DNA of 64,000 nt from Chitinophagaceae bacterium (GCA_016703625.1 JADJBP010000008.1:1-64000), one strand, 5' to 3'. Shown: positions 29,902 through 37,865, counted from the first letter of the stretch. The notes: generated by a model not told the origin, from the letters alone. Numbers and translations: made by a program.

Positions 29902-30795
29902 CTACCTTTGGCCGCCGGGCCATTTTCCAGCCATATAAATAACGGTGAGGATCAGTATCAAAGGCCATATCGAGATCAACCCGATAAGCAGGTCACCGAT
30001 CCAGGATGTTCCGTTTTTAAAAGCAGTGGCTATCCTGTTTAAAAAGGATGGGGTTTCATCTGCAGACGTAAAACCCGGCATGGGTTGATAAAATGTAAGG
30101 TTGATGGTACTGTACAAAGACTGATGCGAAAGAAAGGCAACCCGCCCGGCAGCTGATTCAATTTCTTCCTGTATGCTGTTTATTTCCTGCTGCACCTGCA
30201 GTACTTCTGCCATGTTCTTTGATCGTTTTAAAAACTCCAGGTATTTGAGCCGCATTTGCTTTTTTGCTTCCAGCCTTACCTTTGTATCAACTACTTCGCC
30301 GGTCACGTCATCTGTATTGATCTTTCTTTCCAGCACTTTTCCGTCATCGCCGGGTAATTTGTTCATGATGGCTTCAAACTGCGCTACCGGTACTTTTATA
30401 GTTAATATGGTTTCCAGTTTTTCATCCGCCAGGTTTTGTTCTTCCTGTGCAATGTATGCCCCATGCAGCTTTACGGCATTGTGTACGAACCCGGTATATT
30501 TTTTATGATCGTTTATTTCGAGTTTTAGTGTAGCCGTTTTTATGATCTTTTTATCCCAGTCGGGATTGAATTTAACCGGTGTCTGTGTTGGAACATCTAC
30601 TGCAACAGTATCAGGCATCTCAAATGTACCTACCGGTATCTGCTGTTTATTTTTATCATCATCCTGCAGGTTTTGTATGTCCGGGATTGCTGACATTTGT
30701 AAATCCATTGTTGCTGCATCTTTATTATTACCCTGTTTACAGGAAAATAAAAATGCGGACAATAAAATGACAGGAAGGAAATAATTTTTTTTCAT
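29902..30795 (-). CDS. DUF4349 lipoprotein
   Basis: 297 residues. Lipoprotein signal ILLSAFLFSCKQG with lipid-modified Cys at about residue 19. The mature region has KTATLKLEINDHKKYTGFVH, ETILTIKVPVAQFEAIMNKL, RKINTDDVTGEVVDTKVRL and the coiled segment QVQQEINSIQEEIESAAGRV, the order found in the DUF4349 family. One C-terminal membrane helix (SIWPLILILTVIYMAG) ends the protein, so it is anchored at both ends of the chain. The function of DUF4349 is unknown; members lie in the envelope. It is convergent with dnaG. Confidence 0.88.
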   Translation of the reverse strand: MKKNYFLPVILLSAFLFSCKQGNNKDAATMDLQMSAIPDIQNLQDDDKNKQQIPVGTFEMPDTVAVDVPTQTPVKFNPDWDKKIIKTATLKLEINDHKKYTGFVHNAVKLHGAYIAQEEQNLADEKLETILTIKVPVAQFEAIMNKLPGDDGKVLERKINTDDVTGEVVDTKVRLEAKKQMRLKYLEFLKRSKNMAEVLQVQQEINSIQEEIESAAGRVAFLSHQSLYSTINLTFYQPMPGFTSADETPSFLNRIATAFKNGTSWIGDLLIGLISIWPLILILTVIYMAGKWPGGQR

Positions 30796-30882
30796 AACAA
30801 TGAGTTTAGAATTATAAGATACTCATTGATACAAATTGCATAAAAATAGTAACCGCTGGTAAATGTTAAATGAAACCCAAAC

Positions 30883-30968
30883 GAATAATGAACAAGGAAC
30901 AAGGAATAATGAATGATGATCAGAAACGACTTCGAAATTCGACATTCCTTGTTCCTTGTTCATTATTC
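30883..30968. repeat. Perfect 25-base inverted repeat
   Basis: The 25-base arm at 30883-30907 is exactly complementary to 30944-30968, with a 36-base loop containing ACTTCGAAATTCGA. The arms are themselves built of GAACAAG/GAATAAT phrases. It lies between two minus-strand genes; no T-run follows, so it is not a typical terminator. Confidence 0.85.
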
Positions 30969-30974
30969 CAATTC

Positions 30975-31382
30975 TTATTCTCCCGCCAGCTCCATCACCA
31001 TCTCCCACTCTTCCGGTTTTACGGTTTGCACACTCAGCCTTCCCAACCGCACCAGGTCCATATTGGAAAGGCGTTTATCCTTTTTCAGTATTTCAAGCGG
31101 AACGGGTTTCTTTAATTTGCGTACCGGTTTTATATCAACAGCCACCCAGCGGTCATCATCTGTTGTTGGATCAGGGTATGCTTCCTTTGCCACTTTGGCA
31201 ATGCCCACAATTTCCACACCTTCATTGCTGTGATAAAATAAAACCTCCTCCCCTTTTTTCATGGCACGCAGATTAATGCGGGCAGCATAATTACGTACAC
31301 CGCTCCAGCAGGTTTGTTTTTCATTAACCAATTGATCCCAGCTGTATGCCGAGGGTTCTGATTTAACGAGCCAATATGCCAT
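30975..31382 (-). CDS. EVE-domain protein
   Basis: A 135-residue cytosolic protein made up of a single EVE domain (PUA-like fold; YTH relatives). The family start MAYWLVKSEPSAYSWDQL is followed by WSGVRNYAARINLRAMKKGE, where WxGVRNxxARxxL is diagnostic, then EVLFYHSNEGVEIVGIAKV and DPTTDDDRWVAVDIKPV. EVE domains bind modified bases and are found in modification-dependent restriction systems and as stand-alone housekeeping proteins in many bacteria. The stand-alone form here has no restriction partner nearby. Very confident of the family, not of the ligand. Confidence 0.95.
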   Translation of the reverse strand: MAYWLVKSEPSAYSWDQLVNEKQTCWSGVRNYAARINLRAMKKGEEVLFYHSNEGVEIVGIAKVAKEAYPDPTTDDDRWVAVDIKPVRKLKKPVPLEILKKDKRLSNMDLVRLGRLSVQTVKPEEWEMVMELAGE

Positions 31383-31390
31383 AGAGTGCC

Positions 31391-31527
31391 AGTATTAAGT
31401 ATTGAGTATTAAGTATTTAGTATTTAGATTCTCCGTTCGGAAGAGCGTTTAACCGGGCGGGAAGCATCCAGCATCCAGAATCAAGCATCCAGAATCAAGT
31501 ATCAAGTATCCAGTATCCAGCATCCAG
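31391..31527. repeat. Degenerate decamer repeat tract
   Basis: Two blocks: about 31391-31430 built of AGTATTAAGT/TATTTAGTATT, and 31463-31527 built of GCATCCAGAATCAA and AAGTATCCAGTATCC. Unit phrases are about 7-10 bases and imperfect. The tract fills the start of the gap before the DUF4331 gene at 31688. Confidence 0.75.
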
Positions 31528-31687
31528 TTCTCCTTTTCAAAAATAAAGATATTAATTGGGTAACAATAAGCCTGTTTAAAATATTTACGTGTTAATTAAA
31601 TCCAACCTTTTCCATTTACCGTAATTGTATCAGTTGTCATCCAGGCAACATTTAAAAACGAAAATCATTAATCTAAAAACAATTACA

Positions 31688-32350
31688 ATGAAAAGAAAAA
31701 AATTATTGCTGTTGGCCATGATCGCAGCAACATTGATCACCGGCGGTATCCTCGTGGCGGCAGATCATATCGATACGCCTGCAGTTACCGGCCAGTCGAC
31801 AGACATTACCGACCTGTACGTATTTCGTGCACAGGATGTAAACAACCTGGTATTTGTAGCCAATACGCAGGGATTATTAAGTCCGGGCAGTACGGCTGCT
31901 GCCAAATTTGATGAGAACACGGTCATTGAATTCAACATCGATAACAATGCGGATAACATGGAAGACCTGGTGATCCAATGCAAGTACGATGCTGCATCAA
32001 ACAGCATACGTGTATACGGCCCTGTTGTGCCTTCAGAAAAAGGCACAAGAAGCAAGCTGGAAGGAAATATAACTGCTTCTGCCGCAGTAACTGCCTATGG
32101 TTCTGCGCCTGTAATTGGAACAGGTGCAACCGGCGTCAAAGTTTTTGCAGGCCCAAGAGATGATCCCTTCTTCTTTGACCTGAATCAATATAAAGCCATT
32201 CTTGCAGGCTCGGCTATGGGTTTCAACAATCCGGGTGCAGATACATTTGCAGGAACCAATGTGCTGAGTATTGTTGTGGAGGTTCCGAAAACTTTACTGA
32301 ACAGTACAGGCAGTATCAATGTATGGGTAGAATCCAAAAAGAAAATCTAA
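31688..32350 (+). CDS. DUF4331 family protein, N-terminal half
   Basis: 220 residues from ATG 31688, with signal peptide (KLLLLAMIAATLITGGILVAA). The mature protein begins ADHIDTPAVTGQSTDITDLY, the DHxDxP start typical of DUF4331 exported proteins, and continues with FVANTQGLLSPGS, VIEFNIDNNADNMEDLVIQ, KVFAGPRDDPFFFDLNQYKA and LSIVVEVPKTLLN. In full-length family members the chain continues with a QxxRMGxPAxNT segment; here that part is in the next gene. Function of DUF4331 is unknown. Followed by a 123-base gap with a palindrome, then the C-terminal half. Confidence 0.85.
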   Translation: MKRKKLLLLAMIAATLITGGILVAADHIDTPAVTGQSTDITDLYVFRAQDVNNLVFVANTQGLLSPGSTAAAKFDENTVIEFNIDNNADNMEDLVIQCKYDAASNSIRVYGPVVPSEKGTRSKLEGNITASAAVTAYGSAPVIGTGATGVKVFAGPRDDPFFFDLNQYKAILAGSAMGFNNPGADTFAGTNVLSIVVEVPKTLLNSTGSINVWVESKKKI

Positions 32351-32364
32351 GTGACCTCACCCAA

Positions 32365-32385
32365 CCCCTCTCCTAAGGAGAGGGG
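32365..32385. repeat. Short palindrome
   Basis: CCCCTCTCCTAAGGAGAGGGG, fully self-complementary apart from the central base. No T-run follows. It lies between the two DUF4331 half genes. I recall this kind of CTCTCC/GGAGAG palindrome as an interspersed repeat in Bacteroidota. Confidence 0.7.
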
Positions 32386-32473
32386 CCTGGAACTCATATA
32401 TAAAAAGACCTTTTTTAAATCTGACAATTATAAAATAGATAAAAGAAAATAATAACCATTTAAAAATAAAACA

Positions 32474-33007
32474 ATGACAACAACAATAAAATTAATGGCG
32501 ATCGTTCTGGGCTCTGCCCTTATCGCAACATCCTGCAAAAAGGATGATACCCCGGCCCCGGCTGCAACAGTTTATTACCAGCAGCAGGATCAGATGGGAA
32601 GGCCTGCAGTAAACACCGTTTTTAATGTTTCTGCTGCAGATAAAGATGCTTTCAACGTTACCACACCGGCCAATATGAATGCAGCTTTCCAGTCAAAATT
32701 TCAAACGAGGTTACTGGCGCTGAATGCAGGTTATACTACCAATGCATTGGGACAAACAGCAGCCCAACTCACGGGTTTACTGGCAACCGATGTACTGGGT
32801 GCATCAACAACAGGAGTTACAACTTTCTTTGACGGTGTAAATGCATTGACCGGCAGGGCCCTGGCAGATGATGTAATTGATGTGGAACTGTTACTGATCT
32901 TTGGCGGCCCGATGGGTACAAGTAACCCGGGATTAACCAAGGACAATGTAAATGCAAACGACAAAGCATTCCTGGCAGCATTCCCTTATTTAGCTGCTCC
33001 GTTTTAA
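32474..33007 (+). CDS. DUF4331 C-terminal-half lipoprotein
   Basis: 177 residues with a lipoprotein signal (LMAIVLGSALIATSCKKDD, lipid-modified Cys at about 20). The mature part has YYQQQDQMGRPAVNTVFNVS, GRALADDVIDVELLLIFGG and VNANDKAFLAAFPYLAAPF. These are the segments that end full-length DUF4331 proteins (MGxPAxN, GRxLADDVxDxEL, NDxxFLxxFPYLAxP). So this gene supplies the part missing from the preceding gene, with its own export signal and lipid anchor. The two products may assemble on the outer membrane; this is an inference from sequence. Confidence 0.8.
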   Translation: MTTTIKLMAIVLGSALIATSCKKDDTPAPAATVYYQQQDQMGRPAVNTVFNVSAADKDAFNVTTPANMNAAFQSKFQTRLLALNAGYTTNALGQTAAQLTGLLATDVLGASTTGVTTFFDGVNALTGRALADDVIDVELLLIFGGPMGTSNPGLTKDNVNANDKAFLAAFPYLAAPF

Positions 33008-33024
33008 TTCGTAGAAAACTGAAC

Positions 33025-33056
33025 AAAAGGCGAAGAAATATTTCTTCGCCTTTTTT
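33025..33056 (+). terminator. Rho-independent terminator
   Basis: AAAAGGCGAAGAAATATTTCTTCGCCTTTTTT: a stem of about 14 pairs with almost no loop followed by T6, 18 bases after the DUF4331 C-half stop. Confidence 0.93.
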
Positions 33057-33134
33057 GTTTATATCAAATCCCGGTTTTTGATTATCCCGTAAATGAAAGC
33101 AGACAAATTATTCCTGACATTAATTTTTACCAAC

Positions 33135-33509
33135 ATGAAAAAAATAATTTTCACTATTATTTTCGGGATACTGCTGATGCCATTTGGGTATACTCAAAAC
33201 CAGGTGATCACCAAAATGGTAATACCGGAAAGATCCCGCATTGCTTTAATAAAAATGAAGATCAATGCTGCTTCAAACCAGTCATTTCCAAAATTGGTTT
33301 ATTCAGCTGAGCCCGCAGATAATGGTTTGCTGTTCTTTAATGATTCGCCGGTATTAAAAGGAAATGGAAACATCAAGCGTGCAGTATTGCTTTTTACAGA
33401 ACTATCCTTCGGCGATGTGCTGGAGAACTCCATGAACAGGCTTAAAACCGGCCTTATCAATACTTATGATGACCAGGTAACAGAACTTTTCAAAGACGCC
33501 CTTCGCTGA
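33135..33509 (+). CDS. Small exported hypothetical protein, 124 aa
   Basis: From ATG 33135 a signal peptide (MKKIIFTIIFGILLMPFGYT) leads to a mature protein of about 105 residues: ITKMVIPERSRIALIKMKIN, SFPKLVYSAEPADNGLLFFN, KRAVLLFTELSFGDVLENSM. An earlier in-frame ATG at 33093 would put the hydrophobic core too far in. I do not recognise a family. It lies between the DUF4331 pair (across a terminator) and the HupE/UreJ gene, all in the same direction. Confidence 0.55.
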   Translation: MKKIIFTIIFGILLMPFGYTQNQVITKMVIPERSRIALIKMKINAASNQSFPKLVYSAEPADNGLLFFNDSPVLKGNGNIKRAVLLFTELSFGDVLENSMNRLKTGLINTYDDQVTELFKDALR

Positions 33510-33590
33510 TCAAACTGAAATTTATTTTAGCACTGTGAGCCAATCCCGCTCTCCCGGTTTTTCGTACATAGTTTTACTTTAACCAACCAA

Positions 33591-34274
33591 ATGATGAGAT
33601 CAAAGAAATATAGCTGGTTTATGAAGTATGCGGCCATTATACCGGTTTGTTTATTTTTCAGCCAGTCACTCGCCGCACACGATGTAGTGAGGCAACTGGA
33701 GAACATGAGTAAAACAGACGCCGCCATTTTATACGTGCAACAGGGCTTTGCACATATCCTGCCGCTTGGTTTTGATCATATACTTTTTGTGTTGAGTCTT
33801 TTCCTGCTCAGTCCCAAATTAAAACCGGTACTCTGGCAGGCCACTGCATTTACCATTGCCCATTCCATCACACTCGGACTGGCCATGTTTAAAGTGATCA
33901 CGCCATCGACGGCCATTGTAGAACCCATCATTGCTTTAAGCATCATGTATGTAGCTTTGGAAAATATCTTCTCTCCCAGTTTAAAAAGATCAAGAATAGG
34001 AATTGTGTTTTTCTTTGGCCTGGTACATGGCATGGGCTTTGCCAATGCATTGGGCGAACTGGGACTGCCACAAAATGCTTACCTCACATCGCTCATCATG
34101 TTTAATGTAGGTGTAGAACTGGGGCAGCTTGCAGTTATCTTACTGGCTTTCTTTGCATTTGGAAAATGGTTTGGTAATAAACCATATTACCGCAAGGCGA
34201 TTGTAATTCCTTTATCAATATTAATTATCATTATGGCGGGGTACTGGGCGGTGGAGAGGGTGTTTTTTTCATGA
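33591..34274 (+). CDS. HupE/UreJ-family membrane protein
   Basis: 227 residues with an N-terminal export-type segment (YAAIIPVCLFFSQSLAAHD) and about six membrane helices. Signature residues: GFAHILPLGFDHILFVLSLF, TAFTIAHSITLGLAMF, IALSIMYVALENIFSP and GIVFFFGLVHGMGFANALGE. The conserved His and Asp residues in these helices are the proposed metal-binding sites of the family. Canonical HupE/UreJ import nickel for hydrogenase or urease; neither enzyme is in the window, so the substrate here may be another divalent metal. DUF4331 genes lie just upstream. Confidence 0.88.
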   Translation: MMRSKKYSWFMKYAAIIPVCLFFSQSLAAHDVVRQLENMSKTDAAILYVQQGFAHILPLGFDHILFVLSLFLLSPKLKPVLWQATAFTIAHSITLGLAMFKVITPSTAIVEPIIALSIMYVALENIFSPSLKRSRIGIVFFFGLVHGMGFANALGELGLPQNAYLTSLIMFNVGVELGQLAVILLAFFAFGKWFGNKPYYRKAIVIPLSILIIIMAGYWAVERVFFS

Positions 34275-34355
34275 CAGCATTGTTATTATTCCGCTGCCAA
34301 TTCTCAGGCGGGTCTGCCACCTATGTTGTGCGCTGTGTTTGTGCGATCTGAAACT

Positions 34356-34640
34356 TTAAATATCTTTTGACTCCACAATTTCAAGAATTTTTGTTTTAGC
34401 CTTCGCTATTACTGTACCCTGAACTTTATTCCACAGATCTTGAAGCGCTTGCAGTGTTGTATTAAGCTGATCTATATTTTCAAAGTCAAGTTCAACAATA
34501 ACCAGGCCAGGGTTTTCCTTTGGCCTATAAATTCTGTAGCTTTTTACTCCCGATTGTTTCCTGTTAATTGGGTCACTGTCAAATGCTTTTTTCCATCCGT
34601 CATAGTTTGGGACTTCATGTTCAATTTGAAGAATGTACAT
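34356..34640 (-). CDS. Small protein, likely dimeric alpha/beta-barrel type
   Basis: 94 residues from ATG 34640 (MYILQIEHEVPNYDGWKKAF), chosen over an upstream start at 34685 whose leader lacks homologous content. Pattern: strand, helix (DGWKKAFDSDPINRKQ), strand KSYRIYRPKE, strand GLVIVELDFENI, helix LNTTLQALQDLWNKV. It resembles ferredoxin-like monooxygenase/cyclase-type small proteins, often unannotated. No catalytic assignment is possible. Convergent with the HupE/UreJ gene. Confidence 0.55.
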   Translation of the reverse strand: MYILQIEHEVPNYDGWKKAFDSDPINRKQSGVKSYRIYRPKENPGLVIVELDFENIDQLNTTLQALQDLWNKVQGTVIAKAKTKILEIVESKDI

Positions 34641-34722
34641 AAGAAATGTTTTGACCCTTAAGTTACAAAAAAATAAGTGGGACAAAAACTAAAATTTAAT
34701 GTAAGGTTCAATAACATAGTGG

Positions 34723-34947
34723 TAACGCCGGGGGCATGTTACCGGCAGGTACTGCAAACCAAATCACAAAAACCTGGCAGAGCCCCGCCTGAAAATTTAT
34801 ATTGATTACAAATTGGGCTGGTTATTGGACCGTGGAGAAGATGTTATTTAATGTTTAATGTAGAGACTGCCTATTTAAGAACGAGACGACCGATACTGAA
34901 ATTTGCTTGTTTTGCCCGGGTTGCACAGTATGTGTTAGCGGCAGTGT
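34723..34947. other. Possible remnant of a cassette-associated structured repeat
   Basis: Starts TAACGCCGGGGGC and ends TGTTAGCGGCAGTG, like the start TAACGTCCGGGGC and the inner TGTTAGCGAACTGC of the element at 35621-35824. The middle is unrelated. No supported gene lies here. This is a weak comparison made by eye. Confidence 0.25.
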
Positions 34948-34993
34948 ACCTTTTTGTATTGTATTTCTTAACAGCCGAAACCTGCAAAAGGCT

Positions 34994-35523
34994 TCACAAA
35001 GGTTTAAGTTTTAAATATTCACCAATCAGAATTGCTGTAGGAAAAAACACTTCTTCTTCGGTCTTCGCATGTCTTTGAAGTTCCTGTTCAAATGCTATAA
35101 TTTCAAAATGATCATCTTTAGCAGCAGCCAGCATTAACTCATCCATGTAAGCTTTAATCAATTGATGTTCTACATTCAAATGCGTTAACTGTGATTTTAA
35201 TTTCTCACATAATTGTATAACCGCTTTACTTTGTTCAGTAATTTTGCACTTGTTAATAAAGGCAATAGTCCTAATGGGGTAAAACAAAATTTTCTTCTTC
35301 CTTAAAATGATGTTGCATCAAATCATAGAGTTTTACTGCTGCAAGGCTGGTACTGTCATGAAATAAAGTTATTGCATGAATTTTTCAAGAAGGTATTCAT
35401 GTTCCTTTTTATTGATGAAGGGACTTCCGGCATTCCGGAAAATTGTGTAACCGTATTTTCCTTTTTATGCCGGCATTGACAGATAAACAAGACAAGCAGG
35501 ACTGTATAGTATAAATATTTCAA
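34994..35523 (-). pseudogene. Hemerythrin-like lipoprotein, multiply frameshifted
   Basis: Rebuilt reading begins with TTG at 35523, a lipoprotein-type signal (YTVLLVLFICQCRHKKE), then, with breaks near 35440, 35385, 35275 and 35245, AGSPFINKKEHEYLLEKIHA, LAAVKLYDLMQHHFKEEENF, VLPPLGLLPLL, SKAVIQLCEKLKSQLTHLNV, EHQLIKAYMDELMLAAAKDD and RHAKTEEEVFFPTAILIGE. The HHFxEEE and HAxxEEExxFP motifs are hemerythrin-type iron ligands. The family binds O2 or acts as a di-iron sensor. With three or more breaks the gene may be truly inactive, or this may be poor sequence. Confidence 0.5.
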
Positions 35524-35620
35524 AGTTTATTTTAAGCTAAAAGTTACAATTCAATAGCCATTTTCTTTCAGTTCTCGCATATTAACTCTTTACATTAAAG
35601 GAGGGAGGATTAATTGCCCA

Positions 35621-35824
35621 TAACGTCCGGGGCTTTGCGCAGCTTGGGTATTTGTTGCTGTGTTCGCCCATGCCTGGATGTAATTTAGTAAATGAATTGC
35701 AAAAGCCAAACAAAATTCCGTCTGCCAAACGGTCGCCCCATTAGCCAATGACTGTTAGCGAACTGCTGCTGAAGATTGTTTGTCCAGCCCAAGTTGACGC
35801 AAAGCCTGATGTTGGCTGCCGTTA
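35621..35824. repeat. 204-base structured element with inverted ends
   Basis: Bounded by TAACG (35621) and CGTTA (35820-35824). Next to the ends, GGCTTTGCGCAGCTTGGG (35631-35648) is complementary to CCCAAGTTGACGCAAAGCC (35788-35806) apart from one gap and one mismatch, so the whole element can fold into a hairpin. No open frame inside. Its last bases are the stop codon of the orphan gene 35822-36571. Confidence 0.6.
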
Positions 35825-36571
35825 AAGCTGATAGTTCAATGAATATATTTCGTCTTTCAAACTATTTGGGTCAAGGTTTACACTAAAATAATTACTTTGT
35901 TTATCTCTTTTTATTAATCCCGATATATGAAGTATTTCCTGACCGTTTTCAGCTTTTGAAAATGTAAATCCGTATGGAATAAAATCAGAGGCATTACCAA
36001 ATTCAGGCTCGACTTTTTCTAAATTTGAAATTAGTATGTCTTTGTCATATTTAAACAATGCGGTGTCTACAATCAAATAATTCTTAATGTCTTTGAAGTT
36101 TTTATTTTTAATGAGGCTTACAATTTTGTCGACTAGTTGAATTTTAAATTTTACCTTTTCAAGTTGGGGTATTGTGTAGCTGAATTTCATAGTTCCTCCG
36201 TCACTAAAAATTAATTCGCTTTTAATTTGGTTGTAATTACTCTTTTCTTTAACTAGGTTTTTATAGAAGATATAAGCGATGTTTGAACCAGGTAGTTCAT
36301 CAACTTTTGCCAAACTGTCAACCGTTGTGCTTTTACTGAACTTTATCCAAATATTTGTTTCGTTATCTTTATCGGTATATATTTTTTTTTCAACTCCATA
36401 TTCGCAATATGCTCCATAGAAGGCAATTATTTCCTTAATCCCTTTGTCTTCATTATCGGTAATACTTACCAAATTCGAAAACAGTCCTGTCTTTTTCTCT
36501 CCTTGATGTTTAGGCTTGCAAGAGTACATGAAAATTAAAAACAAAAGACTAAGTCGAAATGAAAGTTTCAC
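35822..36571 (-). CDS. Orphan A/T-rich lipoprotein, 249 aa
   Basis: Starts with GTG at 36571 (MKLSFRLSLLFLIFMYSCKP; lipobox Cys near residue 18) and runs unbroken to TAA at 35822-35824. The mature protein is rich in Lys, Ile, Asn and Tyr (e.g. KIYTDKDNETNIWIKFSKS), visibly more A/T-rich in codons than neighbouring genes. No family is recognised. The gene sits between inverted repeats (35811-35824 and 36600-36613) and its stop codon is part of a structured element, while a perfect -7 element lies at 36617-36624. The layout suggests a mobile cassette; likely acquired. Confidence 0.7.
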   Translation of the reverse strand: MKLSFRLSLLFLIFMYSCKPKHQGEKKTGLFSNLVSITDNEDKGIKEIIAFYGAYCEYGVEKKIYTDKDNETNIWIKFSKSTTVDSLAKVDELPGSNIAYIFYKNLVKEKSNYNQIKSELIFSDGGTMKFSYTIPQLEKVKFKIQLVDKIVSLIKNKNFKDIKNYLIVDTALFKYDKDILISNLEKVEPEFGNASDFIPYGFTFSKAENGQEILHISGLIKRDKQSNYFSVNLDPNSLKDEIYSLNYQL

Positions 36572-36599
36572 GAGGTTGAAGTTTTAATGGTGGTTGAAT

Positions 36600-36624
36600 T
36601 AATGGCAGCCAACTCTCAAATATA
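36600..36624 (-). promoter_or_regulatory. Cassette boundary repeat and promoter of the orphan gene
   Basis: On the minus strand TATATTTG (36624-36617) is a perfect -7 element, directly followed by AGA and then GTTGGCTGCCATTA (36613-36600), which mirrors GTTGGCTGCCGTTA on the plus strand at 35811-35824 with one mismatch. Transcription would start inside the repeat. Confidence 0.5.
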
Positions 36625-36835
36625 CGCAACTCAGCCCTCTTATCTCGTAAATCACTCCATTGCAGGCTGATTGGCGAAATTCATTTAGCTGTTATATTCA
36701 TTTACAAACGCTTAAATGCAGATACCGAAACCCTGTGATATTCTACTATAAATACAGAACCGGATTTTACCCAGGCGGTCAATTGTTGATTTCTTCCCGG
36801 GTTACTGTGCATGCTGAGGAGCAGCAGTTATTCAG

Positions 36836-37865
36836 TTAATTTTTGATCCTGGCAATGACCGATTTATTAAAATTGTCCGGCTCTTCCTCCAAAGGCTCAT
36901 GCCCTGATCCTTCAAACCAGACCATTTCTTTTTGGGCGCTTTCAGTTTATTATAAAATCTTCGGTTACAATCGCAGGCAAACTTTGGTCGTGCCTGCCAT
37001 TAAAGAAATAAACCGGCACTTTCAATTCTGTGATGCCGGTAAAGTTGGTCTCAAAAATGGTATTGCCCAGGCGGGATACTGAATAAAAGAATCCTTTAAG
37101 CCAGTCGTAATTTTTATAATCATCATACTTGCTTTCTGCGATCTTTATCTCTGCCTCCGCTTCTTTACTGAAAATAGCGCCTCCGTATTCGGTCAGCATT
37201 TCATACTTTTTAAAAAAGCAATCCAGGGTAGTTTTACAAAATGATGTGTCATTATTTTCCAGTAGCGCCAACCGTTTCAGCATTTGCTTATCTTTTTTTA
37301 GTTTGGCCTGCTGCTTTATCCAGTCCCTGGAAACAACGATACTCTTTCCCATGTCAATGATCTGTGATATTCCAAAATAAGCAGCATAATCTTCGGGATA
37401 TTTGTTGATAAGGTGCATACCCAGTACAGTTCCCCATGAAAAACCGGCCAGGTAGATCTTATCCTGCTGAAACTTCTTTTTCAAAACCTGTGTTAGTTCA
37501 TGGGCATCCTGTACCAGTTGTTCCAGCGATAAACTTTTGGGATCAGGGTTATGCATATACGATTTTCCGCAGCCGGCCTGGTCCCAGGATACCAGGGTCA
37601 CTGATTTGGTAAGATCTGTATTAAAATACCTGAGGTGCGGCGTTTGTGGCCATCCCGGGCCGCCATGTAAAAAAAGCAGTACCGGGTTTTTTGATGATAC
37701 ACCGGTCATTTCAACATATTGTTTTTCGCCGCCTAGTTCAATCAATGATTGTACATTGACTACAGTGTCTTTAATAGTTTCTTCGCCGGCAGTATTATTT
37801 TTGTTGGATTGGTTTTGACAGGCGAAGAAAGGTATCAATATAAACAGGTAAACTGCCCTTTTCAT
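36836..37865 (-). CDS. Alpha/beta hydrolase lipoprotein, proline iminopeptidase-like (frame breaks near the end)
   Basis: Lipoprotein signal (YLFILIPFFACQNQ) then an alpha/beta-hydrolase: oxyanion motif LLFLHGGPGWPQTPHLRYF, WDQAGCGKSY, nucleophile GFSWGTVLGMHL, and the acid Asp in YFFNGRHDQSLPA. HGGPGWP and GCGxS fit the proline iminopeptidase group. Two small breaks near 36955 and 36925 separate it from the C-terminal part WFEGSGHEPLEEEPDNFNKS, which carries the catalytic His; the rebuilt gene ends at 36836. Probably a periplasmic peptidase or esterase; substrate unknown. Confidence 0.82.

Noticed and set aside
35621..35824. A true integron attC site
   Set aside because: The core consensus (GTTRRRY with RYYYAAC) is not met at the ends, and no integrase is in the window; kept only as a comparison.
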